The position numbers and the translations under genes are program-made. Below, in pieces: positions 47,201 to 57,683 of a DNA stretch of 64,000 nt (positions within the stretch are counted from its first letter, which is position 1; the number at the start of each line of letters is the position of its first letter). This DNA is from Bathynomus jamesi (Eukaryota; Arthropoda; Malacostraca; Isopoda; Cirolanidae), in the NCBI GenBank assembly GCA_023014485.1, contig JAJOZX010002358.1, positions 124,001 to 188,000 on the forward strand, written 5' to 3'. The notes under the pieces are model-generated. The model was not told where the DNA came from. It saw only the letters and a list, made by a program, of their open reading frames with translations, and ran no database searches.

Positions 47201-47359
47201 AATACTAAATATTGCATCAATGATGTGGACCCCCTAGATGACCACATAAATCTTTGAAATTTGGCCATATGTGCTATTTCAGGCATTGGAACAGAGTAAT
47301 CATAGGGACAGATTGAAATAAAACATTTTGAAAAATCATGGGAAATTTGATGCACCCTA
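44217..47359 (+). mobile_element. hAT-like element E with clear 8-bp target duplication
   Basis: TAGGGTGCATCAAA at the left and TTTGATGCACCCTA at the right. TTGTCCAG occurs exactly on both sides (44209-44216 and 47360-47367). It is the only family member here outside (TA)n, so its ends and duplication length are unambiguous. Terminal sequence is closest to element A. Subterminal GTTCCAATGG lies 56 bases in at the left and CATTGGAAC about 67 bases in at the right. Confidence 0.9.
44719..46970 (+). pseudogene. hAT-like transposase, element E (multiple frameshifts)
   Basis: Starts ATG 44719 with SRLPTCEQVLRCYMF; a shift near 44880 leads to frame 44862-45386 (MKSDRVASFGSHDKK, shared with copy A). 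Then 45479-45922 holds SLHWDFKLM (Gly of HWDGK replaced by Phe) and TFDTTARTLVM, where a one-base change alters the DTTASNTG box. Next come SACRHHIGEVIL (45891-46220), RPGAVHKARWMAKLLYSI (46217-46426), and the tail VINDCAECGVKLSS, in which AER has become AEC (to 46970). The closest relative is A. Several breaks make it inactive. Confidence 0.85.
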
Positions 47360-47367
47360 TTGTCCAG

Positions 47368-48298
47368 CATATGTTAGTTTCTGTAACCATTAGTTCAAAA
47401 ATTTTATGAGGAAAAACTTCACCAAACACGTTGTACATTGAGTGCACATTATCAGAGAAATTTACTTAATTTTTTTCGTGTAAATTGTTCTATATTGTGT
47501 GGAGTTCCAATCCTTTCCCCTAAATCTCCAAGTGAACAAAGGGGTGTCTGCAACCTTGCTTTTTCTTTTTGGTTCTGGCTCATTTTTGTCACCTGAGGCA
47601 TCTGAGACAAATTTCCAAAATCACCTAAGGCAGGATTATCTAATTCAGTAATATCATTTTTACAACTTCATCATCACTGTCACTATCACTAATTGAATCA
47701 CACTCAGAAAATAAAAAAATGTCCTTCTGAGAGAGAGAGAGGCCACATTAACTCTATGATGTGACATCCTGATGGGTACTGTTTTTATCTTATATTAATT
47801 AAAGCTGTTGGGCATTCAAGTAACAAAAATGTTGCCATCAATCACTAGATAGAAGACTAAAGTAGCCATAGAAACAATAAACAAGTGAATATGCAGAATG
47901 AGAGCTTGTTTATAGGCAATAGAATTTGTGAATGACGCAGTCATACATGTGTTCCAATCATCAACTTTTGATGAATGATGGTCATTCATGCGCAGTGAAA
48001 GGGTTAATCTTAATATTCTTAGGTAGTTTTTGACAAACTAACTAGCCTGAGCATCACTCTTTGTGAGGTGTCTTGAATCACTTCCATTCCATTTCATCTT
48101 CATATAGTGTAGATTGCAGAGATGTCCTTCATATTTAAATTTAAGGTTGAGAGAGAATTATTGATAGTATTAAATGGTAAACTCTCTTTTATTTTGATTG
48201 TTTTAATTTTTAATGGAGTGTTGTTCTTCTGTTTAACTTAAATCTTGATGGGAAAATTGATGCAAGTTTTGTGGCCTGAACTTTTTTTTTTACTGGTC
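47368..48298. other. piggyBac relic flank and gap
   Basis: 47368-48003 is the N-terminal side of the decayed piggyBac (TTAA at 48004). 48008-48298 is unassigned, without gene signal. Confidence 0.4.
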
Positions 48299-48608
48299 TT
48301 AACACTAGAACAGCGAAGCGGTCATTTTGACCGCTTTTTCGAAATTTAATTAGCATATCTTGCTTAATTCGGATTAGTTCGCCGTCATATTCCATGAATG
48401 CCTTCACTACGCCAATAACCTTTTTGTGGTATAATATGATTAAAATATATCTAATTATTTCACAAGATATTCAGCGATATTACTAAAACAGCGAAACGGT
48501 CACTTTGACCGTTTCTCATAAAAGCAATACAGGAGTGCTGTAAAGACTTGTCATAACATGTTCAATCTCGCTGTATGTTGTTGACAACAACACACGGCGG
48601 TTCAGTGT

Positions 48609-49123
48609 GTGTTGCGCTTCCAAGCTGCAAGCATGTATGCAAACCCCTCTCTTTCAAATGAAGAAATTCTTCGATGTTTGCAAGCAATTTCAGAATCAAA
48701 CTCAGAAGGAAGTGATATATCATTGGACAGTGATGATGGTGAAGATGATTATATTCCTCAGGCAGAAAGTTCATCATCTGAGTCAAATGAAGAAAGTGAT
48801 GACCAGGCACAAACTGATTCAGCTAATAAAACGTTCAATGCTGGTCATGTTGCGGGTGAGTACAATAAATATTTACATCTTTGTCAGTTTCAGTATGACG
48901 ATTCGTGCATAAGTTTATTGATGATGATTAGCAATGATTTCATGTCATATTGTAGAACCATTATGGTTATATATATAAATATTATAATAGCACAGGCCCG
49001 TAGCCACGGGGGGGGGCAAGAGGGGGCAAAGCCCACCCTGTAAAACATTCTGCCCCCCTGGAAAAACTCAGCACTTTTCACCACTGTTTGCCGAATTGAA
49101 TTAGAACCATATATATATCTTTA

Positions 49124-49183
<60 letters not shown>

Positions 49184-50819
49184 CTTCATTGTCCCCCCTA
49201 TCAATTTCTCTGCCCCTCCTACTCATTCGGTCTGGCTACGGGCCTGTAATAGCAACTTACCATTGTGCTTTATTACTTGCAGGAAAGATGGGAGGCTTTA
49301 TGGGAAGAAAAAAGCGATGCGAAACTCCTGCTTTGATTGAAGTTGGTTCAGTTTTAACGGCGAAGGATGGCACAGAATGGGAGGTTATTGAACAAGGCAA
49401 CAGAAATGAGGGAAAAACCCGATCACAGAATATTGTACGTGAAGAACCTGGCCCCACAGTTTATGCCAAACGACAAATTGCTGAAAATGATTTTTTGAGT
49501 GCTTTTAGATTGCTAATTGATGATTTTATTTTGAAACATATACAAAAGTGTACTCAAGCAGAAGCTCATAGACGATTGAAAACTACTTCATGGACTGTGT
49601 CACTGGAAGAAATTATGGCTACTATTGGCATCATGTTTGCTCGAGGAATATTGGCCAAGGGGCAACCTGCTGATGATCTCTGGTCAAAAGAGTGGGGACC
49701 TCCTTTCTTTCGTGAAACAATGGCACGAGATCGCTTTTGAGAAATTATGAGATACCTCCGTTTTGACATGGTCTAACAGATCTGAAAGGCTGAAAACGGA
49801 CAAATTTGCACTGACATCTCAAGTTTGGAATCGGTTCACCCAAAATTGCATTGCTTGCTACAGACCAAGCGAATATATAACTGTTGATGAACAGTTATTC
49901 CCCACTAAAGCAAGGTGCCCTTTTACCCAGTACATTGCCACTAAGCCAGACAAATTTGGTATAAAATTTTGGATAGCTGCTGATACCAAGTCAAAATACT
50001 TCTTGAACGGATTCCCATACCTTGGTAAAGATGCAAAGCGCCCATCAAACCAACCGCTTTCAGAATATGTAGTTCTTCAACTTGTCGAACCATACCTTGG
50101 CAAAGGAAGAAACATTACGACTGACAACTTTTTTACTTCAGTGAGTTTGTCGTAAATTACAACACAAAAATACTACCCTTGTTGGGACAATGAATCGTGC
50201 CCGAAAAGAAGTGCCAATTGCCATCAAGAATTTGCGAGACAAAAGGTTCAACACTCATGTTTTGAAAAATGACCAAGCAATGCTAACTGTCTATCAATGC
50301 AAACCAAATAAAAATGTGATTCTTCTGAGCAGCGTGCATAGCTGTGTTCAAGTTGAAGATAATGCAAAAAGAACCCCTGAAACTGTGACTTACTACAATT
50401 CAACAAAATATGGAGTAGATATAGTTGATCAGATGGCTCGCAAATACAGCACTAAAGCTGGTTCAAGAAGGTGGCCCGTTCATGTTTTCTATAATATGTT
50501 GGACCTCGCTGGAATCAATGCAGCTGTTCTCTATAGGGAAGTTACTGGTAAGAACATTACTCGTCGCAACTTTCTTCTGCAGCTAGCATTACAATTACGA
50601 CAGGGTTTTAAAAAGAGTGACGCAGAGCAGGATATCAGTGAAGATGACACTGCAGAGACAGATGTGATATTGTCCCGGAAAAGAAAACAATGCCAAGTGC
50701 GAATGTGCAAGCAAAATAAAACTTGTGAAATTTGTCACAAATGTAAAAAAAAGGTATGTGGATCATGCACAAGCCACGTAATCAAGAAAATCATTTGCAA
50801 GAAGTGTTCTTCAACATAG
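48609..50819 (+). pseudogene. piggyBac transposase (one stop, two frameshifts)
   Basis: Exon 1 (from 48609) encodes an acidic Ser-rich N-terminus (EEILRCLQAISESNSEGSD) and ends at a GT donor near 48855; exon 2 begins after TTGCAG at 49284. Domain blocks: ETMARDRF with TGA at 49738-49740; then (frame 2) TVDEQLFPTKARCPFTQY (first Asp), GIKFWIAADTKSKYF, ITTDNFFTS (second Asp); a shift near 50150; then (frame 3, to 50819) VDIVDQMARKYS (third Asp), RRWPVHVFYNMLDLAGINAA, and a C-terminal cysteine-rich finger CEICHKCKKKVCGSC. All three catalytic Asp residues survive. Family members have ~590-residue proteins. Confidence 0.85.
48993..49246. mobile_element. hAT MITE in piggyBac intron
   Basis: CAGGCCCGTAGCCACGGGG at the left and CTGGCTACGGGCCTG at the right; exact 8-bp duplication TAATAGCA (48985-48992, 49247-49254). 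It contains a (TA)n array at 49109-49182. Confidence 0.85.
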
Positions 50820-51106
50820 AAAAGCACAGAAATAAAAACTAGGATTTATTAGTAAGATGAAAAAAGGATTATTATTTTGCGAAGTTAACCCTAAAGTTTT
50901 ATTAATTTATAAGCGTGATTGGTTTTATCGTATATGGTTATAAATAAATACCGTTTATTTACTTCAAATAAAATTAAATACCTGTAAAAAGTATAATTTT
51001 CCTTCGATAAATACAAATGTAAACGTAAATTTAAAATAATATTAGGTGGCGGTCAATTTGACCGCCTCGCTGTTATGGGTATGCAAAAATTTCAGCTGTT
51101 CTAGTG
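50820..51106 (+). other. piggyBac 3' untranslated and terminal region
   Basis: AT-rich; ends with the GGTCAATTTGACC palindrome and terminal repeat. Confidence 0.6.
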
Positions 51107-51486
51107 TTAAGACGTTTTAGTTTTTTCTATTTTAAGACTGAATCTTCCTATTTTAAGACTGAAGATGGTGTTAGTTTATTGCTGAAAGCTCTGAAAGTAA
51201 TAAATGCATGTAACTGGATTTGTTTTACTCTTCATTATAAGATTGTGATTTCCATGTAACAAACCCTTTAGTAATATATATAACTATACACTTTTTTAAT
51301 TCAGCAACATGCAAGCAGCACAAAACAATAATAAAAAATGGCAGTAGATAATTAGGAAAACTTACTTTTTTCAAGGTCAAAAGTTAACACAATGACCTTG
51401 AAGTACACATGACCCCAAACATATTTACAGAAGATTAAATAAAGATTTGCCAATGCACTTTCAGTTTATGGCCCAGAATTTTTAGT

Positions 51487-51581
51487 GACCATCCACAGTG
51501 TTGTATAGATGGTCAAACAACTACTTTGTCATTTGTGACAAAGCAGGTGTTGTTTGACCATCCATAAGACTGTGGATGGTT
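51487..51581. repeat. foldback near V-ATPase first coding exon
   Basis: GACCATCCACAGTGTTGTAT pairs imperfectly with the inverse block ending ACTGTGGATGGT; inner arms ACTACTTTGTCA and TGACAAAGCAGG. An imperfect hairpin ~130 bases upstream of the exon, in presumed 5' intron DNA. Confidence 0.65.
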
Positions 51582-51717
51582 CCTGTTTTCTTTTAATGAG
51601 TACTGTAACTTTGTAACCAGTTTCAGGTCTTGCCTATATTTAAATTTTGTTTCACTTCTCTGCAGTAAAAATAACTATTGCTGGAAGTTATTCTAACTTA
51701 TGTTTCACTTTTCAGAA

Positions 51718-54700
51718 ATGAATTCGGCTGCTTATTTTCAACATACAGCAGCTGTAACCAGAAATTATATTGCTCAGCCTCGATTGCGATATAAAACTGT
51801 TACAGGAGTAAATGGTCCCCTTGTAATTTTAGATGACGTAAAATTCCCCAAATTTGCCGAAATTGTAAATCTTCATTTGGCTGATGGAACTGAAAGGAAG
51901 GGGCAAGTGTTGGAAGTTAGCGGTTCAAAAGCTGTTGTTCAGGTAGGCTTCTAATGCTGTTTGTAACTATATCCTAAGTTCAGTTAAATTTTAAATTAAG
52001 TCCCTAATCCTATTTGATAAACAATAAGGTATATAGGTACAGTATGGTAACTAATTGGATCATGATTGATGTATAATAATAATGATGATGATTTGGGGTT
52101 GTTTAATGTCCTTCACAACAGCAAAGGTCATGTGATAGATGGATGTAGAGGTGAATTTTGATAATCCAGTACCCATGGGGCCAAGTAGTTGCCAGATTTT
52201 GGAATATATATATATATATATAAAGGGTTGGTCATGTAGAGTATACATATATATGTATTCTAGAAAACAGTTTCATTATTAAAACTTATTATGGAAAAAC
52301 TATACACGTTTACAACATGGTATCGTATGTGGTACCTTTACTTCTTAATTAAATATAAATTATTAATTAATTGAATTAAATATCTACAAAATTGCCTCAG
52401 GATTGGCGACATAGCCTATTGGGAATGAGAATAATTGCCATACGTACATAGAACCCATATGTAGGCATTGGGCCTGCATAACAAGAAAACCAAATTTATT
52501 ATTTTGTGTTCAAAATTTTCCACTGCCGAGTCATGAAAATTACATCGAGAGGTGAGTCAACAAACTGCAAAATCAGCAAATAATGAAAATACGAAGATTA
52601 TATTATATCAGCTCACTCAGAGCTGCTTATGTTAGTGATGCTTTAAGCAAGGAAGATGTGCTTGTCTTCCTATAAGTTCTGAGTGAGTTCCTCTTGATAT
52701 TAAACTTAATAACTATAAGAAGGATAGGCCTGTTCCTTCAGGTGTTTAAATAGTGACTGCCTATATTAGTTACATTGAGTCAACTCATTGTGTAGCTCCA
52801 TCGTACCACACGGCCCTACATCAAAAAAGATCATCGTGCCCTACATCGAAACAGAAGCGAGGCCCAATGAAATAATAAGGTAAGGCAATTCCTTTCTTTA
52901 CCATTAGGCAGCGCAAATACTGAAGGCAAATAAACAGAGGTCCTTTGAAGACCTACATATACATAACACACTAATGAAAAAATAGGGCTTTTGTCGTTAA
53001 CTCTCCACTGAAATCTGCTGGAAATTTCCAACGGATGAGGGTATCAGGCAGTCAACCCATAGCCCTATATAGTTTTTTCATATACCATACAAAGAGAAAG
53101 TATGGTGGGTGCAGGTGTGGGCTACAGTGGTGCTGGAACAACAATATGAAGAGGCTGAGAAACACAGGCATCCAGGATTTGGAGAAAATTGCCAGAGTAG
53201 TGAAAATATTAATTTTTTATTATTTTTTGAAATTGTGCCAAATTTTGGAAGTTGCCAGATGTTGGAACACTGGATTATTGATGCTCACCTGTATAAAGGG
53301 ATACTGTGAATAGTATATATAGTGACTAGGCTAGCACTACAGTAGGCTTCAGCATAATTACATTAGTCATGTGCACTTTTTTAATTCTTACTTTGTCTTG
53401 AGCTTAAGGTGGGGCCTATTAATTCTAGGTCTAGATAGGGTTATTAACATATGTTACCTTTATATAGATCTAAGGCCTATATATATAATTTTTTAATTTA
53501 ATATACTTGTCTTTTTCCTATCTTAGTAGGATTAGTAAGTCCTGTAATGGTTGATTGTGCCTCCACTCTCTCTTTATATATATATATATATATATTTAAC
53601 TGCAAACACGCAGTATAATTAACGTAAAGAACGACGCTTGTATAGGAGATATTCCGCGCAAGACGAGAGAGAGAGAATGAAACATTTAAAAATGAGGTAA
53701 CCACCCGGGAATCGAACCTGGGATCTTCCGATTGCCGGTCAGATGCGATAACCATTACACCATGGGCCTCACTTCCAAATGCCGTAATTCTTCTACATAC
53801 TCGCAGAAACCAATGCCCCAAGGGGGCATGACTCCAGATTCCTGGGATCTTGGGAGCATTGCTCCAGTAAATTTGACCATGAGAAAAAGTAAATTTGGGT
53901 TTGGGTTTTGTTCATCCGCTCGACGTTATGCAATTTTTTTGCGTATACGTTCTTGTACAAACCAATTTTTTGAAATTACAAATTTAGTTATTTTAAGTTT
54001 AGTTGGTAATTCCATATTTAACAATTATTTTTATTTTTTGTTAAGCTTCAATGTTTTGATAATTAAAATTTTATTAAAACGTATATTTCTTTAATATAAA
54101 ATTATCAGGATTGGACTATGTTCCATTGATCTCAGCCAGGTTTGATAAATTGGCCAGATAATTACTTGTGTGGTTTTAAGTAATCCACCATGACTCTAGA
54201 ATTGAAAAGTTTAGTTAAGTTTAAACTTACTTTTACTTACTTTAACTTACCTACTTTTACTTACTCTTCCTTACTTTTACTAAGTTTAAAGCACTTACTT
54301 TTACTTACTTTCATTGTACTATATTTACTTACTTTTACTCACTTTTACCATACTATATTTACTAACTTTTACTTATTTTGTATTTTTCAGGTAGTCAATA
54401 ATCAATAATGGATCCTAATATTGATGAAGTTGGAGAGAAAAGTGAGGGTGTTAAAAGGGGTTACTTTTGTGGTCACTGCAAGAACAAATATTCAAAGAAG
54501 CAAAACTGGGAGGAACATTTTAATTCCAAAAAAAATATTTGTTACAATACAAGAGGTCCCAGAGTTTGGGCCTGCAGCTTAGATATTGCAGTAAAGAAAT
54601 ACCAGGATGAAGTGCAGCAAAGAGATACGGCAAAGCAGTCATTTAGTTTGTTCACAAAATGTGCTAGTGCTAGACCTCAGAAAAATGAACCAACTTCAAC

Positions 54701-55570
54701 TGCTAATCTAGAAAATGAAACTTTTTCACTAGATGTTTCACAGACTGAAGAAAGTGCTTCTCCTCCACCTAAGAAACAAAAGGTAAGTGAGGAATCTGCG
54801 CATCAGACTAACAAAACTGCTTTAGAGGAATTTGAAAATTCCCAAATCCAGAAGACATTGAATGCAATTTTGCGCCTAACAAAAGAAACTCACCAAGCTG
54901 TTGTGGTTAATAAAGAGAAGAGTCAAAATATGCCTTCACGTTCAAGTGTTGCATCCAAATCTAATAACAAAAACAAAAAACTTAAGGTGAGTTATAAACT
55001 GTACATTATTGTATTATTATGTTTAGCTAAAACAATTTGTAATTGGTATGTCGTCAATTCAAGAGTTTACTATCATTAACCTATCTAGTGGTGTAAGGGA
55101 AAAAAAAGTAAATTCAGAGCTGTGCTCCAGTAAATTTGTTCAAATCTGGAGTCATGCAAGGGGGCACCTCCTGCATGCTGTAACATTATATACATTTAAC
55201 TGCAAACACGCAGTATAATTAACGTAAAGAACGACGCTTGTATAGGAGATATTCCGCGCAAGATGCGGAATATCTCCTATACAAGCGTCGTTCTTTACGT
55301 TAATTATACTGCGTGTTTGCAGTTAAATGTATATAATGTTATGGCATGTGGGAGGTGCCCTCTTGGGGCATTGGTTTCTGCGAGTATGTAGAAGAATTAT
55401 GGCATTTGGAAGAGTGAGGCCCATGGTGTAATGGTTATCGCATCTGACCGGCAATCGGAAGATCCTGGGTTCGATTCCTGGGTGGTTACCTCATTTTTTC
55501 ATTTGTTTCATTCTCTCTCTCTCTCTCGTCTTGCGTGGAATATCTCCTATACAAGCGTCGTTCTTTACGT

Positions 55571-55601
<31 letters not shown>

Positions 55602-57051
55602 AATGAGTTTGACTTCAGCAAATTCTAAATTGTAACATACCTCTCAAACTTTCTAAGCAAAAAATAGTCATGAGGCATGAGAAAAGCTGTGATTCGTTGG
55701 TACTGATCAATAACAGCTGCTTTCTCAAATGTTTACAGCCCTTATAACCCTGCCATGAGCATGGAAAAAAAGTTGGTAACAGAAATTTAATCTGTGCTGT
55801 GTACAGTGCTTAGTGATGTAGGCTGACTTTGTTGTTATGCCTAAGGCTTATTTACATGTTATAAGTTGAAGTCCTTCAAAATAGATCACAACTTGATTTG
55901 CTTTGTAGTCCTTAGCTTTATATAGTATACTTCATTATAATATTTAAAAATTAAAAGCTCAGTTCAGCCTCTCATTAAGTGTATAAAATAAATATTTTTA
56001 AGAAGTTATGGTATTTATTAGGTATTTGAGGGCACTTCTGGTGTGGATGCTAAATATACAGTATGCGAGTTTACTGGGGATATCATGAGGACGCCTGTCG
56101 CAGAGGACATGCTTGGGAGAGTTTTCAATGGATCAGGAAAGCCAATTGATCAAGGACCAAATGTACTTGCAGAAGATTATTTAGATATTCAAGGTAAGAT
56201 GGAAGTAATTCCATATTGATAAAAAAGTCAAATTAGTTACACCTTTTGCATCATAATGCTATTAATCATTCCATTAACATAGATGACTACTAGTAAATCT
56301 AATTCTACTTATAATTAAGGAGATTCTAAGTGATTGAGAATATATCTAGCACTAAGCCATATGATTCACTAATTTCTATTTAGAATCGATAAATTGATAA
56401 AAATTTGGATTATCAAGAATTAATTCTTGAAACTTAGAATTACCCTATGCTACAAAAAATTTAAAATACTCTAATAATAATTTGTGGGATAATTTATTTG
56501 TAATAGATAATGATTATTTATTAATCATTAATTACATTGTTCTAGGTCAGCCAATTAACCCATGGTCGAGAACTTATCCACAGGAAATGATTCAAACTGG
56601 TATTTCATCTATTGATGTCATGAACTCTATTGCTAGGTGAGATGGTAATGATGAAATGTGTGCATCCATCTTAATTTTGTTTAATTGTTCATTCATACCA
56701 CATAACATTTCATACGCAGACTGTATATTATATCAGGCTGCCTTCCACAAACATGTCAGTTATTAATTTTCAGTCATTCTATGAAACTAACTTGTACCTT
56801 CTAAAAATTCAGGGCTGCTTCTAACTTGAATACTTGGCCAAATTTTTAAAGAAATAATTAGTTTCGTTTGTCTTCCAAGTATCGAAGCGAAAATTCATCC
56901 TGTTAGTGAATCTCATCGTCATTATTTTCGCCTCTGACATTGTCCTTGCTTCCATATTATATACATATACAGTATATGGTCAGATTAAACACGTTCTGTT
57001 GATTATAATACTGTACATATGATTTTTGTATGGGAATAGAGTAGGCCTAGA

Positions 57052-57105
<54 letters not shown>

Positions 57106-57539
57106 ATTAATCAGCCCCTTCATTCTTTGCATGCATAAGAAAGACTTAACAATGTGTGGGGAGGGTGGGTGGCAGGTATTAATTAATTAATTAATGATAA
57201 GTATTTGTATTGAAATAATAGAGAGCGATTTGGTAAAGGATTTTCTTATCTTTAAATACATTTTGAGTGGTCTTTCTATTATTGTACATATAAAGTGACG
57301 GAGAGTATGTAATTGTGCACACACACGCGCATTTATTTTTATATTGGAACAGAGGTCAGAAAATCCCCATCTTCTCCGCGGCTGGTCTTCCCCACAACGA
57401 CATCGCTGCTCAGATTTGTAGGCAAGCTGGTCTTGTGAGACTTCCGTCGAAAGGCGTTTTGGACGACCACAAAGACAACTTCGCCATTGTTTTTGCTGCC
57501 ATGGGGGTAAACATGGAGGCCGCTCGCTTCTTCAAGCAG
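51718..57539 (+). CDS. Vha55: V-type proton ATPase subunit B, partial (5' exons)
   Basis: Non-catalytic, nucleotide-binding B subunit of the V1 sector of the vacuolar proton pump, in the cytosolic head at endomembranes and some plasma membranes. Exons: 51718-51942 (75 codons; [53 protein letters not shown]), 56022-56193 ([35 protein letters not shown]), 56546-56636 ([20 protein letters not shown]) and 57353-57539 ([36 protein letters not shown]). All junctions have GT/AG and join in phase. This is residues 1-225 of about 490; the DFEENG exon is not in the window. The ATG at 51718 sits two bases after an acceptor-like TTTTCAG, so the 5' UTR is probably split. Introns 1 (4.1 kb) and 4 (at least 6.4 kb) carry transposons. 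Confidence 0.95.
51943..53596 (+). other. V-ATPase B intron 1, proximal part
   Basis: AT-rich with a (TA)n at 52206. No gene or terminal repeats recognised. Confidence 0.45.
53597..53832 (-). mobile_element. tRNA-derived SINE, minus copy
   Basis: On the minus strand: a leader with TTGGGGCATTGGTTTCTGCG, then a tRNA-like head GGCCCATGGTGTAATGGTTA with A box and B box GGTTCGATTCC, then a tail with TCTCTCTCTC and AACGTAAAGAAC in inverse. (TA)n adjoins at 53574. The anticodon stem pairs, but the acceptor arm is poor, so it is not taken as a functional tRNA. Confidence 0.65.
54391..54986 (+). CDS. C2H2-like zinc-finger exon of unknown origin
   Basis: An acceptor TTTTTCAG precedes the exon; ATG 54408 opens a frame [14 protein letters not shown] that leads to [20 protein letters not shown], a single C-x2-C-x12-H-type finger (possible second ligand in KKNIC). 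The rest is Ser/Glu-rich, low complexity, with a basic PPPKKQK patch (possible nuclear signal) and a helix-like segment ([20 protein letters not shown]). The exon ends at AAG followed by GTGAGT at 54987, after 193 codons in phase 0. No continuation was found. It sits in V-ATPase intron 1 between inverted repeats, so it is probably transposon-borne. A degenerate TTACT tract (54210-54380) precedes the acceptor. Confidence 0.5.
55143..55376. repeat. near-perfect palindrome made of SINE tails
   Basis: TTAACTGCAAACACGCAGTA ... GGAGATATTCCGC on the left arm faces GCGGAATATCTCC ... TACTGCGTGTTTGCAGTTAA on the right arm, centred near 55263. The outer parts (GGGGCACCTCC/GGAGGTGCCC) also pair. The same sequence forms the tail of the minus SINE at 53597-53662. 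Confidence 0.85.
55345..55572 (+). mobile_element. tRNA-derived SINE, plus copy
   Basis: Leader TTGGGGCATTGGTTTCTGCG, tRNA-like head at 55417-55491 (A box TGGTGTAATGG, B box GGTTCGATTCC, T-arm CTGGG...CCTGG), tail with TCTCTCTC and CGTCGTTCTTTACGTT, then (TA)n at 55572. Inverted relative to 53597-53832. Confidence 0.65.
55605..56021 (+). other. V-ATPase B intron 1, distal part
   Basis: No feature seen apart from AT-rich sequence leading to the TTATTAG acceptor. Confidence 0.4.
56637..57352 (+). other. V-ATPase B intron 3
   Basis: Contains a (TG)n at 57053-57102. No coding similarity seen. Confidence 0.5.
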
Positions 57540-57683
57540 GTACTAAAACCTTATTGTTTTGGTCACTTTTTAAGAATGGGTGAGTTACATTTCAAAAGTG
57601 ATTGAAGTAGAGACTCTAGAAACTGTTGGGTGTCAGGTGAGCATATCACGAAATGTCGCGTACGACACACACACACACACACA

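Larger units (their letters stand above)
43630..48003 (-). pseudogene. decayed piggyBac transposase, interrupted by hAT-like element E
   Basis: Minus strand: an acidic N-terminus (SECDSISDSDSDDE near 47700), then, beyond the element E insertion, WYPTTIEEMKKFIGLYL-like sequence (44170-44110), AIMKQ, LSFWHFTDNSKNRDGSNP-like sequence, the first catalytic Asp in LSLDESL (near 43870), WKGRLIPHQYVKSKRSSFGI and HSIYTG. Frame breaks are frequent. On the right, TTAA at 48004-48007 followed (minus strand) by CCCTTTCACTGCGCATG looks like the piggyBac 5' end. The left end was not found. Confidence 0.7.
48303..51106 (+). mobile_element. piggyBac element, second
   Basis: CACTAGAACAGC at the left and GCTGTTCTAGTG at the right, each flanked by TTAA (48299-48302, 51107-51110), the expected target site. 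GCGGTCATTTTGACCGC lies just inside the left end and GGCGGTCAATTTGACCGCC inside the right; a third such palindrome is at 48495. The transposase is nearly complete but frame-broken. A MITE is inserted in its intron. Confidence 0.9.

Noticed and set aside
53703..53771. tRNA genes at 53703-53771 (minus) and 55417-55491 (plus)
   Set aside because: The anticodon loop lacks the usual U33, the acceptor stem pairs poorly, and both copies sit in longer repeated units, so they are SINE heads.
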